A stretch of 64,000 nucleotides of DNA, taken from NCBI GenBank assembly GCA_003255025.1, contig QANY01013809.1, positions 248,001 to 312,000 on the forward strand, read 5' to 3'. The notes under the pieces are model-generated. The model did no database searches and was not told the DNA's origin. It was given only the letters and a program-made list of their open reading frames with translations. Shown one piece after another: positions 12,691 to 25,170 of the stretch (positions are counted from its first letter, which is position 1; every line of letters starts with the position of its first letter). Source of the stretch: Datisca glomerata (Eukaryota > Streptophyta > Magnoliopsida > Cucurbitales > Datiscaceae). Both the position numbers and the translations under genes were made by a program.

Positions 12691-13141
12691 GCCATGGACT
12701 CCAAGGGAAATGAAAAGCATTTTATTCTAAAATGGCTTAACGAAAGGACATAAACATTAATAGGAACTCAATGGCGAAAAAGCACGACTGACAGGGTAGA
12801 GGGCGAAATGGCACGACTATTGACAAGTAAGGAAATGACAACCGGCAAAGGAGGCATGATTACCCTACTAAAAATGAAATCCAAAGAATAAATCCACGCC
12901 TGCCCAAATAAACTCGATAATGAGTACGGGAATTTGAAGCGTCAAAAGAGCAGGGGAGACAATCACTGACAACGGGTAGGTGAAGAGTCGTCTCGAGACA
13001 ACGAGGCGAGTTCTGAAAAGCGTGAGAAAATAATTAAAGGGATAAGTCATGATGAATGATGTCGATTTATGCAGTGTGATTTTTTATTGTATATTGACTT
13101 ATTTACAATAGGGTCAAATGAACGTGCATAAATTCTCTCTC

Positions 13142-13487
13142 TGACACGTCCTCAGGAAAAAATCAATCAGAAGAAAGCTCAAAGATAGTTTATGCGGCAA
13201 TCCGGTTGAAGAAATAATGGTCATTGATTTAATTGGACGAGTGAGATCAATTTGGTTGTTGAAATTGATAAATGAAATCCTATCAAAAATTATGTTAACC
13301 ACATTTCTATTTGAATTAGATAAACTCAATTAGATTTTATTTGATCATTAAAGTCTATAAATAGTGGCTAATTATAACCTCAATGGGGCATTCAATAATC
13401 AATCAATAACACTCACATTATTTTCGATTCACTCTCTTTCTCACTTATTTTCTTGTTTTTAGTGTGACGAAAAGTTTTCTTTACATT
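13142..13487 (+). repeat. 3' LTR of the Tat-type element
   Basis: Starts tgacacgtcc and ends tctttacatt. It contains agtctataaata and the attcaataatcaatcaataaca block that matches the 5' LTR. A clear polypurine tract is not seen immediately before it. Confidence 0.8.
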
Positions 13488-14467
13488 GCTAAATATATTT
13501 TTTTGTTTATATTTGTTCAACGAAATAAACCAACACAAATACAAATTTTCAACTATTTTTCCGCGTTACTAATGAAATCTAAATGTATAGTTGACACAAT
13601 TACCAATATACCAAGACTAAAAAAAGCAATTAACCTTGCAAACTAGGTAAAAATAATATTTCATAATTGCATTTTCTCTATTATTATTAGCTCCTTTGGA
13701 AATAAGTTTATTGTTAGGTTTGAACAGTTTGAATTGTTGAGGAAATGAATGAGAAAATACCCATAATTACATTTTCTTTTCAATTAAGTTTACAATATGT
13801 GAACAAGTCAATAGTTTCCTATATGCTATTTAATAAATCGACACTCTTCCATTGCTTTTCCTCTCCATATACTGCATCTTTTTATGTTTTCATAAATCAT
13901 GGTTGGGATCATTAATTATTTTGGATTCGTAGTGTCCATAAGAACAATACGTTTATTTTATATGGGTAAAATATTGTGGCAACGTACCTGTGTGGAGTGA
14001 CGATGAAAAGAAAATGAAAAAAGATTTTCTTAGAGTTATCACCAATCATATTAAAGTGTTAATCATCTAATTTCAAAATAAATTTTGGGAGTCATTTGTG
14101 TGGCAGTAATTATCACATTGTTAACGTTTGCTTGAATAAACAATTTACATTTATTTCTACACATGAAAACTCCGACAATTGAGTTTAGAGACATTGGATC
14201 AGGAAATGAGAAGTCATACTTAGAAGTCTGAGTTTGATTTCAATATGATTTTTATCATATATTGTGAGACATGTAAAAAATAATTTCTAAAATATTTTCT
14301 TATGACCCATTTGAAAATACTAGCAATTGACAATGTTTTTGGTAACCATTTGGTGGGTTGCTAATGTCAAAAAGTTATGTTAATAGCGAAATTTCACATC
14401 ATCACTCAAATAACAATCTTATGTAACTGTCAAACAATAATCTAGGATGTATATATAGGAAATTTAT
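13488..14467. other. AT-rich spacer between retrotransposon and MULE
   Basis: No gene, repeat array or RNA is recognised. The 60-codon frame at 13464-13646 overlaps the LTR end and has no recognisable domain. Confidence 0.5.
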
Positions 14468-14580
14468 ATGGAAAAGTACACTGATTTATCTAAAAGGTAT
14501 GGACACTCCCCTCTAGTTTCATAAAAGACACATAAATTCATTATGTTATAAATGAGTTAATTTTTAAGTGAAATGACCAA
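14468..14580 (+). repeat. Left terminal inverted repeat of MULE 1
   Basis: Pairs imperfectly with the reverse complement of about 25790-25913. The first 13-14 bases match with one indel; further in, a TAAAAG...GGACACTCCCC block matches TTAAAAGACACAGACACCTCC of the right end. Confidence 0.65.
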
Positions 14581-14960
14581 AATAGCTTTAAGTTTTCACC
14601 GTTACCCGACCCACCACCAGACCCTTACCCGATTTTATTTTACCCGATTTTATGCCCATAGTCCCCTCAAACCCGTGATTCAATCTCCCCTAATCTCCCC
14701 CTGCGATTTCCCTTCCCACGAACCTAAACTTTTGCAAAAAAATTCAGTCGCTCTGGTCAAAATGAAAGGAATAGAATCGAAAGCAATGGAAGATAGGGGA
14801 AGTGGCTGAGGTATTTTTCATTCTTTCTTCTTTTTCCTGAAAATTAGATGTTCAAATTTGCTGAGGTATTTTCCATTCATTTTTCTGAGTTGTTCTGCAT
14901 TCTTTGTTCTGCCCAAATAACTTTGTGGGTATTCCTGCATTTTATCATAATGCTTCTGCA

Positions 14961-16740
14961 ATGAGGGATTTAAATTTAGAGAAGGTTGGAACTGATGAAA
15001 TCAATGAGCCTGATGATGAACGGTTATGTGCTAGTGAGAACAAGTCTTTAGATAGTGATAGTGAGTAGGGATGAACACGGTTCAGTTCAGTTCAGTTCAA
15101 TTAGTGGTCTAAAATCAAACTAAACTGAATGGTGAAGGTCAAAAGAACCGAAACAACCGAACTGTGAGTTTCGGTTTGGTTCAGTTCGGTTTGGTTCTAC
15201 AGTTCGATATTATTAATTAAAAAATATTTTTTTAATAATTTTTAAATGATATTATTGAAAAAAATGAAAAAATCAAAGTTTTGTATAGTTCAGTTTGATA
15301 TGAAATTATGTATAAAAAATATTACGAATTTAAGGTTTCGGTTCGATTAAAAAATTGAACATTTTCTGAACCGACCCGAAGATTCGGTCCGACAGCTCTG
15401 CCGAATCGAACCGTAGGGGCCTAAAGAACCAACTGAACCGACCATTTTCGGTTCAGTTCAGTTCGTTTTAGCTTTGAACACCCCTAATAGTGAGAGTGGA
15501 TTCTTACAAGGATGTAGACCATTTATCGGGCATGATGAGTGTCATCTTAAGGGATCTTATGGAGGTGTGTTATTGGCTGCAATTCTGATGGATGGTAATG
15601 GAGGCATATTTCCTTTAGCTGTTGTAGTGGTTAAAGGTGTAACTATGGATTGTCTGTCCTTTTTCCTTTATTTATTATTTGACGGAATCTTCGATCATTC
15701 TCAATTGTTGAACTTTATGTCAAATAGATAAAAGGTATTTACTAATTACAAATTAGTTCATTTATCTCATATATTTATTTACTAATACACTACCTTTATA
15801 GGGGGAATGGTTGAAGCAGTGGCTGAGGTTTTTCCAACTTGTAATCATCGACGATATGCAAGGCATTTGCTTTATAACTTCAAGACTACTTTCCTTGGTT
15901 TGTATCTTAAAATGCAATTTTGGTCTACTGTGAAAGCAGACAACAAGAATGCTTTTGATAAAGCAATGAAAACATAAAGGAGGCAAATGAGGTTGCGTAT
16001 GATTAGTTGGACGAGATACCAAAAGAATCATGATCTAGGCATGCTTTCAATCATAGAGGAAATGTGACTATGTAACCGACAACATGACGGAGTCTTTTAA
16101 TCATTGGGTGTGAACATTTAAAGACATGTCAATCTTGACATTGCTTGATAAAATTTGAGCAAAAATGATGAGCATGATGCAAATACATTATCCAAAGGGT
16201 TGTGGATAGAGAGGCAAGTTGACTCAAATGACAAAGAAGACGTTGAACAAAGTTGTGCAGGATGGGAGGTTTTGTCATGCACTTCTAGCAAGTAAGGATG
16301 AGTTTGAGGTCATGGGTGATACCATTCGGCTTGTAGTAAATCTTAGTACACGATCATGTGAGTGTAATTTTTAGAAAGATGTTGGTTTACCTTATAAGTA
16401 CGCACTATCATCAATAAGATTCAAACTAGAAAATGTTGAAGATTATGTTGACGAGTGTTATTCCATCGAAACCTATCTAAAAGCTTATGCTCACATCATT
16501 CATCCAATGCCTGACTTGGACTCTTTGTCTATTATAGAGGAAATGGGTCCACTACCCTTGAGACGATTGCATGGAAGACCTAAGAAAAATAGAAGGAGAG
16601 AAGAAGTCGAACTAGAACCTAATAATGTTAGAAAACGTTCAAGCATAGTGAGATGTGCTAATTGCAAGTAGTTCGAACACAATAAAATGGGTTGCCAATG
16701 TGCTCCAGTGAATATCAGGGTGTGACCAGGTGCTGCCACT
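14961..16740 (+). pseudogene. MULE 1 transposase (mudrA-like), broken
   Basis: The reading starts MRDLNLEKVGTDE, passes through an acidic stretch ending LDSDSE, is interrupted by the hAT element, and resumes SGFLQGCRPFIGHDECHLKG, the first catalytic Asp region of MULE transposases. Farther on come a SWIM-like CECNF...YALSS segment, a PPLRRLHGRPKKNRRR basic stretch and a zinc knuckle RCANCK.FEHNKMGC. There are many stops. The normal N-terminal MuDR domain is missing because the acidic linker runs almost straight into the catalytic part, so an internal deletion occurred before the hAT insertion. The cysteine spacing of the zinc knuckle is kept although a stop lies within it. Confidence 0.8.
15066..15486. 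mobile_element. Non-autonomous hAT element (MITE-like), 421 bp
   Basis: Ends are TAGGGATGAACACGG and ...TTGAACACCCCTA, inverted repeats of the TAGGGGTGTTCA type. The 8-bp duplication atagtgag flanks both sides (15058-15065 and 15487-15494). Subterminal regions are rich in GGTTCAGTTCGGTT and its complement. No ORF. It interrupts the MULE 1 transposase in the acidic linker. The same end sequence begins the larger hAT element at 62130. Confidence 0.92.
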
Positions 16741-17519
16741 AAATCTTAAGGTAGCTCACAAAGACCAAATGCTACCACTAGATCCACACCTAGTATCAAA
16801 ACTGCTTAAGAGAGAGCTAGAGCAAGGATGGAGGCTAGAAGACTAAAATGTCATGCATTCTTTACTTAATATTTTATTTGGATTATGTTTATTGTAACTG
16901 TGATTCTTCTAACTATGAAAAGAATGTACTGCTATGAATATGCTTGCTTATTGTTGTGCACAAGAATAAGGATTATGTTTATCAAAAGAATGTACTGCTA
17001 TAAAGGATAATGTTTATCTCCTAGTCTCTCCATTTTCTTAATAATCTTGCTTATTGTTTTATAATATGCTTGCTTATTGTTGTGCAGAAGAGCAACACAC
17101 CCATTCAGAGGGGGGGGGGGCAAGTTCAAGTCAAAGATAGATGTTTTGTGGATTTTGTTGGAGGGGCAAGATGATAGGATATATGTTTTTTTTTTTTGGA
17201 TTTTGTAATTATGTGAAGTTGTGATCCTTCAATACTGTAATTATTTTTTGTGGATTTTATAATTATGGAAGGATGTGATCCTTTAACACTCTAGATATTT
17301 TTTGGGGACTAGCTGACTCTATTGTAATACTAGAGGATACGATTTTTTTGTTAATTTTGTAACTATGCAAAGTACGTTGACATTGTAATGGAAGATATGA
17401 AAAATATTAAGTTTAATGATAGGAAAGTATTATGTGTAGCTTACTTTACATAATAAAATCATATTACATAAATAATAAGGCCCACAGTTAGAATTACAAA
17501 AAAACACAATGCAAACATG

Positions 17520-17805
17520 GAACATAAATCTCATTTGTTTAAGCTCTTCCTCAATTTCCTTTAATTCCTTGATTTTGGAAACATCGTTGTCCTTATCCTT
17601 GTCTTAGATAACAAAATTTTTATTTCATCGATCGGGTTACACCATCCAAAAACCCACATATGTTGTCCTCACAGCAATAATATAACCTATGTTTGTTTTT
17701 ATGAGACCCAGAAATCTTGACAGCACCCCTTCTTCCGCACTGACATCTTTTATTAATATACCGTAGCTCATCATGTGCAAAACTATTGACACTTGAACTT
17801 GACAT
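17520..17805 (-). pseudogene. Small zf-GRF zinc-finger ORF of MULE 1
   Basis: ATG at 17803-17805 starts MSSSSVNSFAHDEL, and the open frame runs 61 residues to 17620. It shows CQCG (first pair), HRLYYCC and NICGFL, matching the zf-GRF pattern CxCG...R.FY.C....CgfF. Just beyond the stop, another frame (17520-17600) encodes KIKELKEIEEELKQM, a short coiled coil that usually follows a zf-GRF domain in plant proteins of this kind, so a frameshift separates the two halves. The ORF converges on the transposase. Function in transposition is not known to me; the association is inferred from position and from a second case in MULE 2. Confidence 0.7.
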
Positions 17806-18490
17806 CTTCAATTACCTAACATACAAATTAAAGCAGCTAATTGACAACATAAATCAATCACCAATTTAGAGGAGAACAAATTAACATTATTTAACATTGA
17901 AGCTTAACAGATTTGAGGAACAAATTTTACTTCTAGATACTCATTTGCCTAATAATTTAGGAATCACTAAAACTCGATCAGTTCACAGAAATCAAGCCAT
18001 TCTTTAACTCTGAAACAAATAAAATCGATATTTTGAAACAGATCAAACATAGCCATTATGTTGGGAAATTAGAAATGGAAAGGTGTTTGACACTAGCTAC
18101 AATTGTGGGAAGAAGGAAGAACAAAAACAATTCAAACAGATCAAACAAAGCAAACAAAAACAAGTTAATCATCTAAAACTTGGGATTAGGTGAAAAAGGA
18201 AGAACAAAAACTATAATTTTATTACATCTTTTTTACTTTACAGCTCCTTTTCTTCCTCTCAATTTCCCAAATCAGAACATATTTTAACATTTCATGGTCC
18301 AAAGCAAGACAGAACAGGTGCTCACACTACAAGAAAAATGGTATTTAGCGGTAGTTTTTAATAACTGTTGCTAGTGTACTTTAGACGGTGGTTTTGAAAC
18401 CGCCTCTAACAGTCTTTTAAATCTATATTTTATTCTCAACCTGTAATTTACATCTCTATTATCTCTCAAAACCCTAAGAGTGATTTGCAG

Positions 18491-19811
18491 CTATTTCTCT
18501 CTGAATGAGCCCTCTCTCTCTATAGTCGTTTGATCACCCCTATGATACTCACAGCGAGCAGTCGGATCATACCACCTTGGGTATGGTGGTTGTAGAGGTT
18601 TATAAGGAATTGGCACCAATTGATTATTCCATATCAATTGAGGTAAGAGTTCTGTATATGACATGGGAATTGGATCATATTGGATAAAACGTTGATTATT
18701 TCCATTTCCCCTCAGAGGCTGATCAACTTTACCAATATTTTGCTGGTGAGCTGGTGGTCTGAAACCGGGTCTTGGGTTATTTTGAAATGTTGATTGTTGA
18801 GAGTGATAATTGTACAGAATTTGCAAGGTATTAACCACATATGATGTCGTAGACTTGAGTCCTTCCCCATACTTTGAAAATCCTGATCCCGGGTTCACAG
18901 CTTGTGATGGGTACCCAGAATTGATCATCTGCACATCCCCTTCTTTTCGCTTCAATGGAGGCCCCTTTTTTTACTGACGATGTATCTGATATATTTTCCA
19001 AAATTCTTCCATTCTTTATCCCATACTCAATCCTTTCACCGATCACTATGATGTCAGAGAAGTTGTTTGAAGCGTTTCCAATCATTCTGTCATAGAATGG
19101 AGGTCTCAAGGTGTTAATAAACATTCCATCCATCTCCTTGTCTGACAATGGGGGGTGTACCTGAGCAGCTAATTCCCTCCACCTTTGTGCATATTCTTTA
19201 AAGCCTTCTATAGGTTTTTTCTCCATCCTTTGTAAGTCCAAACGATCAGGGGCTATGTCTATGTTGTACTTATATTGTCTTAAAAAGGCATCTGCTAGAT
19301 CTTTCCACCTCCGAATATGTTGGTTATCCAATTGGATATACCAACGAGATGCGGCCCCCATCAGGCTATCTTGAAAGAAATGAATCAGCAACTTATCATC
19401 ATCTGCATAAGCAACCATTTTTCTGCAGTACATAATAAGGTGACTTCTGGGGCACGTACTACCATTATATTTTTCAAACTCAGGTAGTTTGAATTTATGT
19501 GGGATGTTCACATCAGGGACCAAACATAATTGAGTGGCATCAATGGTACCGTATACATCAGATACTTCAATAGTATGTAATCTCTCCTCCAGAAAGTCCA
19601 ATTTATCTTTCGATCATGGGTCATCACTTGGCTTGGTAATAGGCTTATGCATCTTTGAGTCATCAACATCGGTTATGATGATTGGCTCATTAACGAGTTC
19701 GCCTTGTGGAGTGAAAGCTTGGTTGTGACCACATGCCATCGCAGATGGGTTGTACCCAGTTTCCTTGTCTGGATTATTTCCTGGACATTTGGAAATGGAT
19801 GATGTACGCAT
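18491..19811 (-). pseudogene. Ogre gag, truncated at the zinc knuckle
   Basis: The gag core at 19601-18831 shows FKLPEFEKYNGSTCPRSHL, FFQDSLMGAASRWYIQL and GFKEYAQRWRELAAQVHPP, the retrotransposon gag domain. Upstream in the same frame 19811-19614 ends in a TGA at the SDDP/SKDKL junction. Downstream a one-base frameshift leads into 18955-18491, proline-rich and ending CEYHRGD, where the zinc knuckle CEYH...GH should continue but does not. The copy is thus truncated and frameshifted. Confidence 0.75.
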
Positions 19812-20118
19812 TTGTTGACTCAGTCTTTTTAACTTTCTGATTCTCTAAATCAACTTGCAAAGTATCAACGATTCATCGTAAAGCGTCATATTGCTCTTCT
19901 AACTCGACGATGTACGCATTTTTCTTATCAACAGTTCCCTTCACCTCTTTTAGAATTTCTCGTACCAGCTTATTTTCCCTCTTTAACTTCATGATTTGAT
20001 CCTCCTGTTCGTAGATCACCCCTCGCAAGTTCTCATTGTCTTCCACCATCTTTCAAATTTTGTTGCCCAATTGGTGAGTGTCAGTTCCTCACTCTGAGTT
20101 TTTTCGCTTTAGATGCGT

Positions 20119-21609
20119 CTAATCCTCAACCTTATTTCTTAACTCTTTGAGTCGTTTTTCAGCTTCGATTCTGTGTTTCTCAGACAAATTCTCCTCGACT
20201 GCAAGTCGTCTATTTTCTTCCAAAAGGGCTAGAACTTTTTTACGCTCCTCATATAACTCATCTAGCTCCTCCTTTTTAGCAATCTTTTGATGAACTTCCA
20301 GTAATTTGGCTGATGGTACATCCTCAATTGGTAAGACAATAATTATTTTATTTCTACTCTCAAGCCATGCTTCATACTCCTTTGTGTAGTTCATGCGATT
20401 CTTTTCATTTCGCATTCTTCTTGTTATTTTCCAAGCTCCAATCAGCTGCTGTAGTTTTTGTTCAATTTCTTTAGAATCATAACTAACCTCAATATCCTTC
20501 AATGCATGCGTGGTGGGGAAAAACTGTCTCATGTATAATTGACGGAGTGCCATTAGCGGAGCATAACTAGTACAACCCCATGGTCCCGGGAGTGGAACCC
20601 ATTGAAAATCACCACATCTGTAGATCATTGGTGTTAACGGCATCTAATGGGCTTTCCAAATAACATCCTCATCTTTCAACTTGGATAGGTATGAGAGCCA
20701 AGCCCCTTTTTTGGGAAATTGCGGATTCCATTTGGCCATTCCAAATTCTACAATAGGGATCCTCGTCTTCATCCATGGACTTGAGAACTTAACTTGAGGA
20801 CACTTGAAATCTAGCGGACATCTTAGATGGCTGAGAATCCAAATACACAAAAGAGTTGAGGAGCCGATGAACTTTCCTTTTCCAGACACTCGGATGTGAT
20901 TCAAAGAACAGATAGTCTCAGCGAGAATTGAGATAACAGGGTTAACACCATGTTCGACTTGAAGAAATATTTTTATCACTTTATCATCCATATAACATTG
21001 GATCTTTGGAAATAACACGGTGCCATAAATACACAGAGTATAAAGATTCATGCATTTATCCTCCTTCAAGAAATTTTGAGTGAGATCTAGGAGGTAATCC
21101 AACGGCACACACTCATTTCCCCCTTTAATTTTCAAACTTTTCTCAATCTCAGACGCATGGACAGTACCCAAGAGCTTAGACAAAACTCTCTTCAACGTGA
21201 GCTTTTTGTCATAGTTATAAACTTTATCAGCATTTTGCAACGGGACATTCAGTAGTGCTTGATATTATTCAATTGTGGGAGTAAGATCGATTATTCCGAA
21301 GGTGAAACATCTATAATGAGGGTCCCAGAAATGCACTAAAGCTTCAAGGATGGGAACGTTGACTACAATATACAATAGATAAGCTATGTGACCATATTTT
21401 TCGATAAACAAACTTTTCTGCTCTGATGAAAAATCCTCCCATATCTTCTTCAACCTCTCCAAGTCAATGCGTGATAACTTTATCTTAGTGATTGATGGTA
21501 GAAGAACAACGTCTTCCTTTTTCAGACAATCTCCTTTATGTTTCTGCGATTCCTCTGACCATTGGGCTACCGTAACTTGATCTTCTATCACACTCGAAGT
21601 GGGAGTCAT
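20119..21609 (-). pseudogene. Ogre ORF1, one frame with two stops
   Basis: The frame of 497 codons starts MTPTSSVIEDQVTV at 21609 and keeps phase to 20119 with two in-frame stops: TAA at 21264-21262 (after DLTPTIE, where Glu is expected) and TAG near 20643 (after VIWKAH, where Trp is expected). It includes EKYGHIAYLLYI and HFWDPHYRCFTFG, hallmarks of the extra ORF upstream of gag in Ogre elements (function unknown). The C-terminal third is a charged coiled coil (ELDELYEERKKVLALLEEN). Only two substitutions would have to be assumed for an open frame, so the copy is fairly young. Confidence 0.75.
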
Positions 21610-22219
21610 GGTCTCTAAAATATGAATGAATTGAATACTTCTTTACAATCCCACTACGCAGCATGATTCATGTATGCAAAACATAAAGATGAAGTTAGAA
21701 GCAAAGCAATGAAGAGAAGACATGTTTAAGTGACACAAGACATATATACATGCACAAAATTAATCATGATTTCAGCAGAAATCTAACGTTGGTCATGATG
21801 TGGGCTCTAAAAACATAATACATGTATGGTTGGGCTCTAAAAATCTCTTAATAGGCTCTCAGGTTGTCCACACTGTTATCTGAATAGAGTAACAGGGCCC
21901 CCCAAACGGTATCCCTAAAGGGTCGACCTGAGTGAGAACTTTCATGAGCCTGCACGGGAATCGTAGTTCCACGAAGGCATACCACTACTCATTCTCGCTA
22001 ATCCCAAAGGTAAACCCCTGGTATAGGGCTAGTGTGTATGTGTGAAAATAAAAATTATGTAAAAAAAATATACTTCGTAAAAAAAACGTATGTACAACTA
22101 CAGTCACGAAAAAATTAATAAATCCTATAAACGAAACAAGAACCAATACAAAAGGATAACATACGATGAAATTTTAGCTTGACTCTCTATTGATCTAAAG
22201 ATGGTTAGACCAATTGTTA

Positions 22220-22238
22220 GTCCTCAGTTGAGTCGCCA
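22220..22238 (-). other. Ogre primer-binding site
   Basis: The minus strand reads TGGCGACTCAACTGAGGAC, the sequence type found directly after the LTR in Ogre/Tat elements. It starts 4 bases after the proposed LTR end. Confidence 0.6.
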
Positions 22239-22241
22239 AGC

Positions 22242-24302
22242 TGTCGCAACGTGCTTGCGACGCGGAGCGGCGATTAAAAAAGTTTATTTTTAATGGAAAA
22301 AGAAATTTGGAGTCGCCACCAATCATTTTAGGGTGTGATTGGTCACCCAATTTTAAGATGAAAATTTTTTTTCTACGAAAACTCAAAGTTGGTTCGGGAG
22401 TCGTTTGTGTGTGGGGAAGGTATTAGCACCCCACAACACCTATTATAAAATGGTTACCAAATTTAATCAAATGCTATCCAATTTTTTATTTTAAGGAAAA
22501 GGTTAAAGAGATTCATTTTTGAATGTCCCATTTGATGCATTTTGTATCATAGAAATGAACAAAATAAATTACTTTTAATGGGTGGTTCAAAGACCATTGA
22601 AAAAAATTATTTTTTTTGTATTCTTATATCTTTTTAAATCAAAGCATTATTAGAGTTATTCTCGGTATCCCAAGAATAACTCCTCACCTCAGTAGTTCGA
22701 GAAGTTTGGTAACTCAAAAATCTCAAAGTTCATCGTCGACTTTTTTAGTGAAAATTAAATAATAGAAGTAACAAAATTTAAATCTAATTATTAAAATTAT
22801 AATCCACACATACATGAACATTAATTATAATAATAAATGAATAATGCAAGAATCACATTATAAGTATGACGATGCAAGAATGCTAAATAAATTAACATGT
22901 AAAAGGAAATAAATGTTAATAATTACAACAAAAGAGAAGTAAAAGAATAGAGATAAGTTATAGGATGTCAAATTATAGAAAACATAAAATGTTGAGATTA
23001 TGTAAAACATGCATAAAAAACAATAATACAAGAATAAAGTAAAAACCCATATTATGTAATAAATGAAAGAAAAAAAATTAAAAAAAAAACAAATATATAT
23101 ATATAGCAAGAGCTGCCATGCAGTTCTTGCTGCAACAGAGAATACTTTCCTCTGTTGCAACGTTGCAACAAATGAAAGTTTTCTCTGTTGCACCCCCCTT
23201 TTTTTATAATATTATATATTATAATATAATATAATAGTAATAATAATATTATTATTAAATAAATAAATAAATTGAAAAAAAATGATGAAAAATAAACAAT
23301 ATATTTCTTTAACATAAATATGTCTATTTTTTTTTACTACTTAGTCTACTAATTATCATTTTTCTTTCCTTCCCTCATTAGTCATTGCTAATCAAATAGC
23401 AAATGGGATGATCATGAATGATAATTAGTTCAAACAAGTGTCACAAAATGATGAACATAATATTTTAAAAAAAGAAAAGACTTTGTAGGAAAATTAAAAA
23501 TTTCACAACTTAGATATTTGTATAATCTTGTATAGAGATTTTACTCTCTATTTTATGCATTGTTATGTGTGAGAAAATTATCCTAAGGGATCTTTGCATC
23601 AAATGTACACTTTCAACCCATTAAAAGGGGTGATTCACATTTGGTTAATTTTTCCACCCCTCAAAAGCTTTATCATCATCCTCATTATTTGAGTTGATGA
23701 CAAAGATATCTCAATATCCAACTTGTAAAGAAATCATCAAAGCATGAAATTAATATGGTAAGATTTAAATGAGGATAAATGATAAAGAATGAACAATCCA
23801 CTTATGTATAAAAAAATACAAAAGATATCAACTATATTCATATGAAGAAGAGAGATGAACAAAATATATTATGAGTAAATGTACCAAACAATTAAGCTAC
23901 CTTGAGAAAAAGAATGGAAGAAGATGAAGATAATAGAAGTGTAGAACATTTCTCCCTCTCTCTCTAAAATCACCTCTCTTTCTCACTCCAACCCCTCTCT
24001 TTCTCACTCTAAAAAAATGACTTCCCCTTTTTTTACTCCAAAGAGACCTCCCCTTAAGTGAAGACTTCATCCCTATTTATAGGCAAAATTAGGGTTTGCC
24101 TTTTTTACTTTTAGTGTTTTTTTCAATTTTTATTTTTTAGTCCTTTTTTTCAATTTTTTACTTTTTAGTCCTTGGACCACTTTTCTTATTTTAGTATTGG
24201 ATTAGTTTTCAAATTATACATATAGTCTTGGATTATTATATGAGCCAAAATATAAAGCATGTATATTTCATGTATTAGACCGGATAAAATACGGTATCTA
24301 CA
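22242..24302 (-). repeat. Ogre 5' LTR, about 2.06 kb
   Basis: On the minus strand it starts TGTAGATACCGTATTTTATCC (first 20 bases legible at 24283-24302) and ends GCGACA before the TGGCGACTC primer site, giving TG...CA ends. It is AT-rich, holds an A/T-only stretch at 23190-23300 and a perfect 10-bp hairpin stem (tgcaacagag at 23131-23140 with ctctgttgca at 23150-23159). The several ORFs in it are low-complexity chance frames. Confidence 0.75.
24073..24082 (-). promoter_or_regulatory. TATA box of the Ogre LTR
   Basis: The minus strand reads GCCTATAAATAGGG about 220 bp inside the LTR. It is followed by pyrimidine-rich CTCTCTTT tracts (24030-23940). Transcription would run leftwards through ORF1 and gag, toward MULE 1. 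Confidence 0.6.
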
Positions 24303-25170
24303 GTGGTTGCATGTAATAGTTTTAGATAGGTTACTTACGACATTTCCTTAAGAGAAAAATGTGAAGTCTACATTAAGTTTAGTTGATCTTCCATTTTAAA
24401 CATATCTTTAAAATCTATATGTTGGCAAAGCAGGGTTTTATCTTATGCATCACTATTAGCAACCAAGGAACATTCATATTTGAAGTCTGTTGTGAACATT
24501 TTCATTATAAGAACATTGATAGCTTATCAATGCCTTCCCGATCCAATGACGTATAGGTTTATACTGTTTGATTTCATATTATTGGTTCTCTCAACATGTA
24601 TCCTGGAATATCTCTTGGGTTTGCTCATGACTACTTGTTCATTTAATCAATATTTCTTGCCTGGTGAAAAGATCGGCTATTTTAAGGTCCCAATTAGAAA
24701 AAAACACCGTGTTATGCTTTATGTTTGAGTCTTTGACAACATATTTTGTCTTATTGATTCTCAATATGAAAACTAAGGAATGAGTTTTCTGGATGATTTC
24801 TGGAAATTTATCTCTACACAATTGATAGAGAAGTATCTTATGTGTGTCATTTGGCATGTGTTTTAGAGGTAGAGTAATTATGTTAGTCAATTTTAATTGT
24901 TCTTTCCCACAGTTTAAAAATGTTGAGTGGCAGTTAAAGATCTAATGTTTTCTCCTAATTTCTCAATTATGATAACTACTTAATAAGAAATTGTGGTTTA
25001 ATATTCCCTTCTTCAATTACCCTTAATTTGAGTGTTTATAATATAGAGTGTGTTAACTCTTTTGAGTATATTTATATCAATTGAAGGTTATGGAATGATG
25101 AATATATGTTATTTTTATACAAATACAAATATACAGTACTTGAAATGAGTGTTGTAAGTGCTTCCCAATC
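24303..25170. other. CACTA 1 internal sequence, no gene seen
   Basis: AT-rich sequence between the Ogre LTR and the right subterminal repeats of the CACTA element. The 82- and 83-codon frames at 24480-24890 overlap each other on opposite strands and match nothing I recognise. Confidence 0.5.

Larger units (their letters stand above)
8175..13487 (+). mobile_element. Degenerate Ty3/gypsy LTR retrotransposon, Tat-type
   Basis: Two related LTRs (8175-8518 and 13142-13487) flank a decayed gag-pol on the plus strand and a tandem array between integrase and 3' LTR. The extra RNase H domain of the NNEAKYE type (9832-10078) and the repeat-rich region before the 3' LTR are traits of the Tat/Ogre group. 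Much of gag, protease and the first half of reverse transcriptase is missing, so the copy is defective. No clear target-site duplication is seen. LTR divergence looks high, pointing to an old insertion. Confidence 0.85.
18530..24302 (-). mobile_element. 5' half of an Ogre (Ty3/gypsy Tat) retrotransposon
   Basis: In minus orientation the order is LTR (24302-22242), primer-binding site (22238-22220), a long leader with GC-rich blocks, ORF1 (21609-20119) and gag (about 19811-18530). Protease, RT, integrase and 3' LTR are absent. The sequence stops matching in the gag zinc knuckle just after CEYHRG near 18535, about 200 bp from the CACTA end. The LTR begins flush with TGTAGATACCG at 24302, so this may be an Ogre insertion followed by a deletion, rather than a captured fragment. 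Confidence 0.8.

Noticed and set aside
22858..23315. Two overlapping minus-strand frames with Phe/Tyr/Leu-rich products
   Set aside because: Low-complexity AT-rich sequence inside the Ogre LTR; composition explains the open frames.
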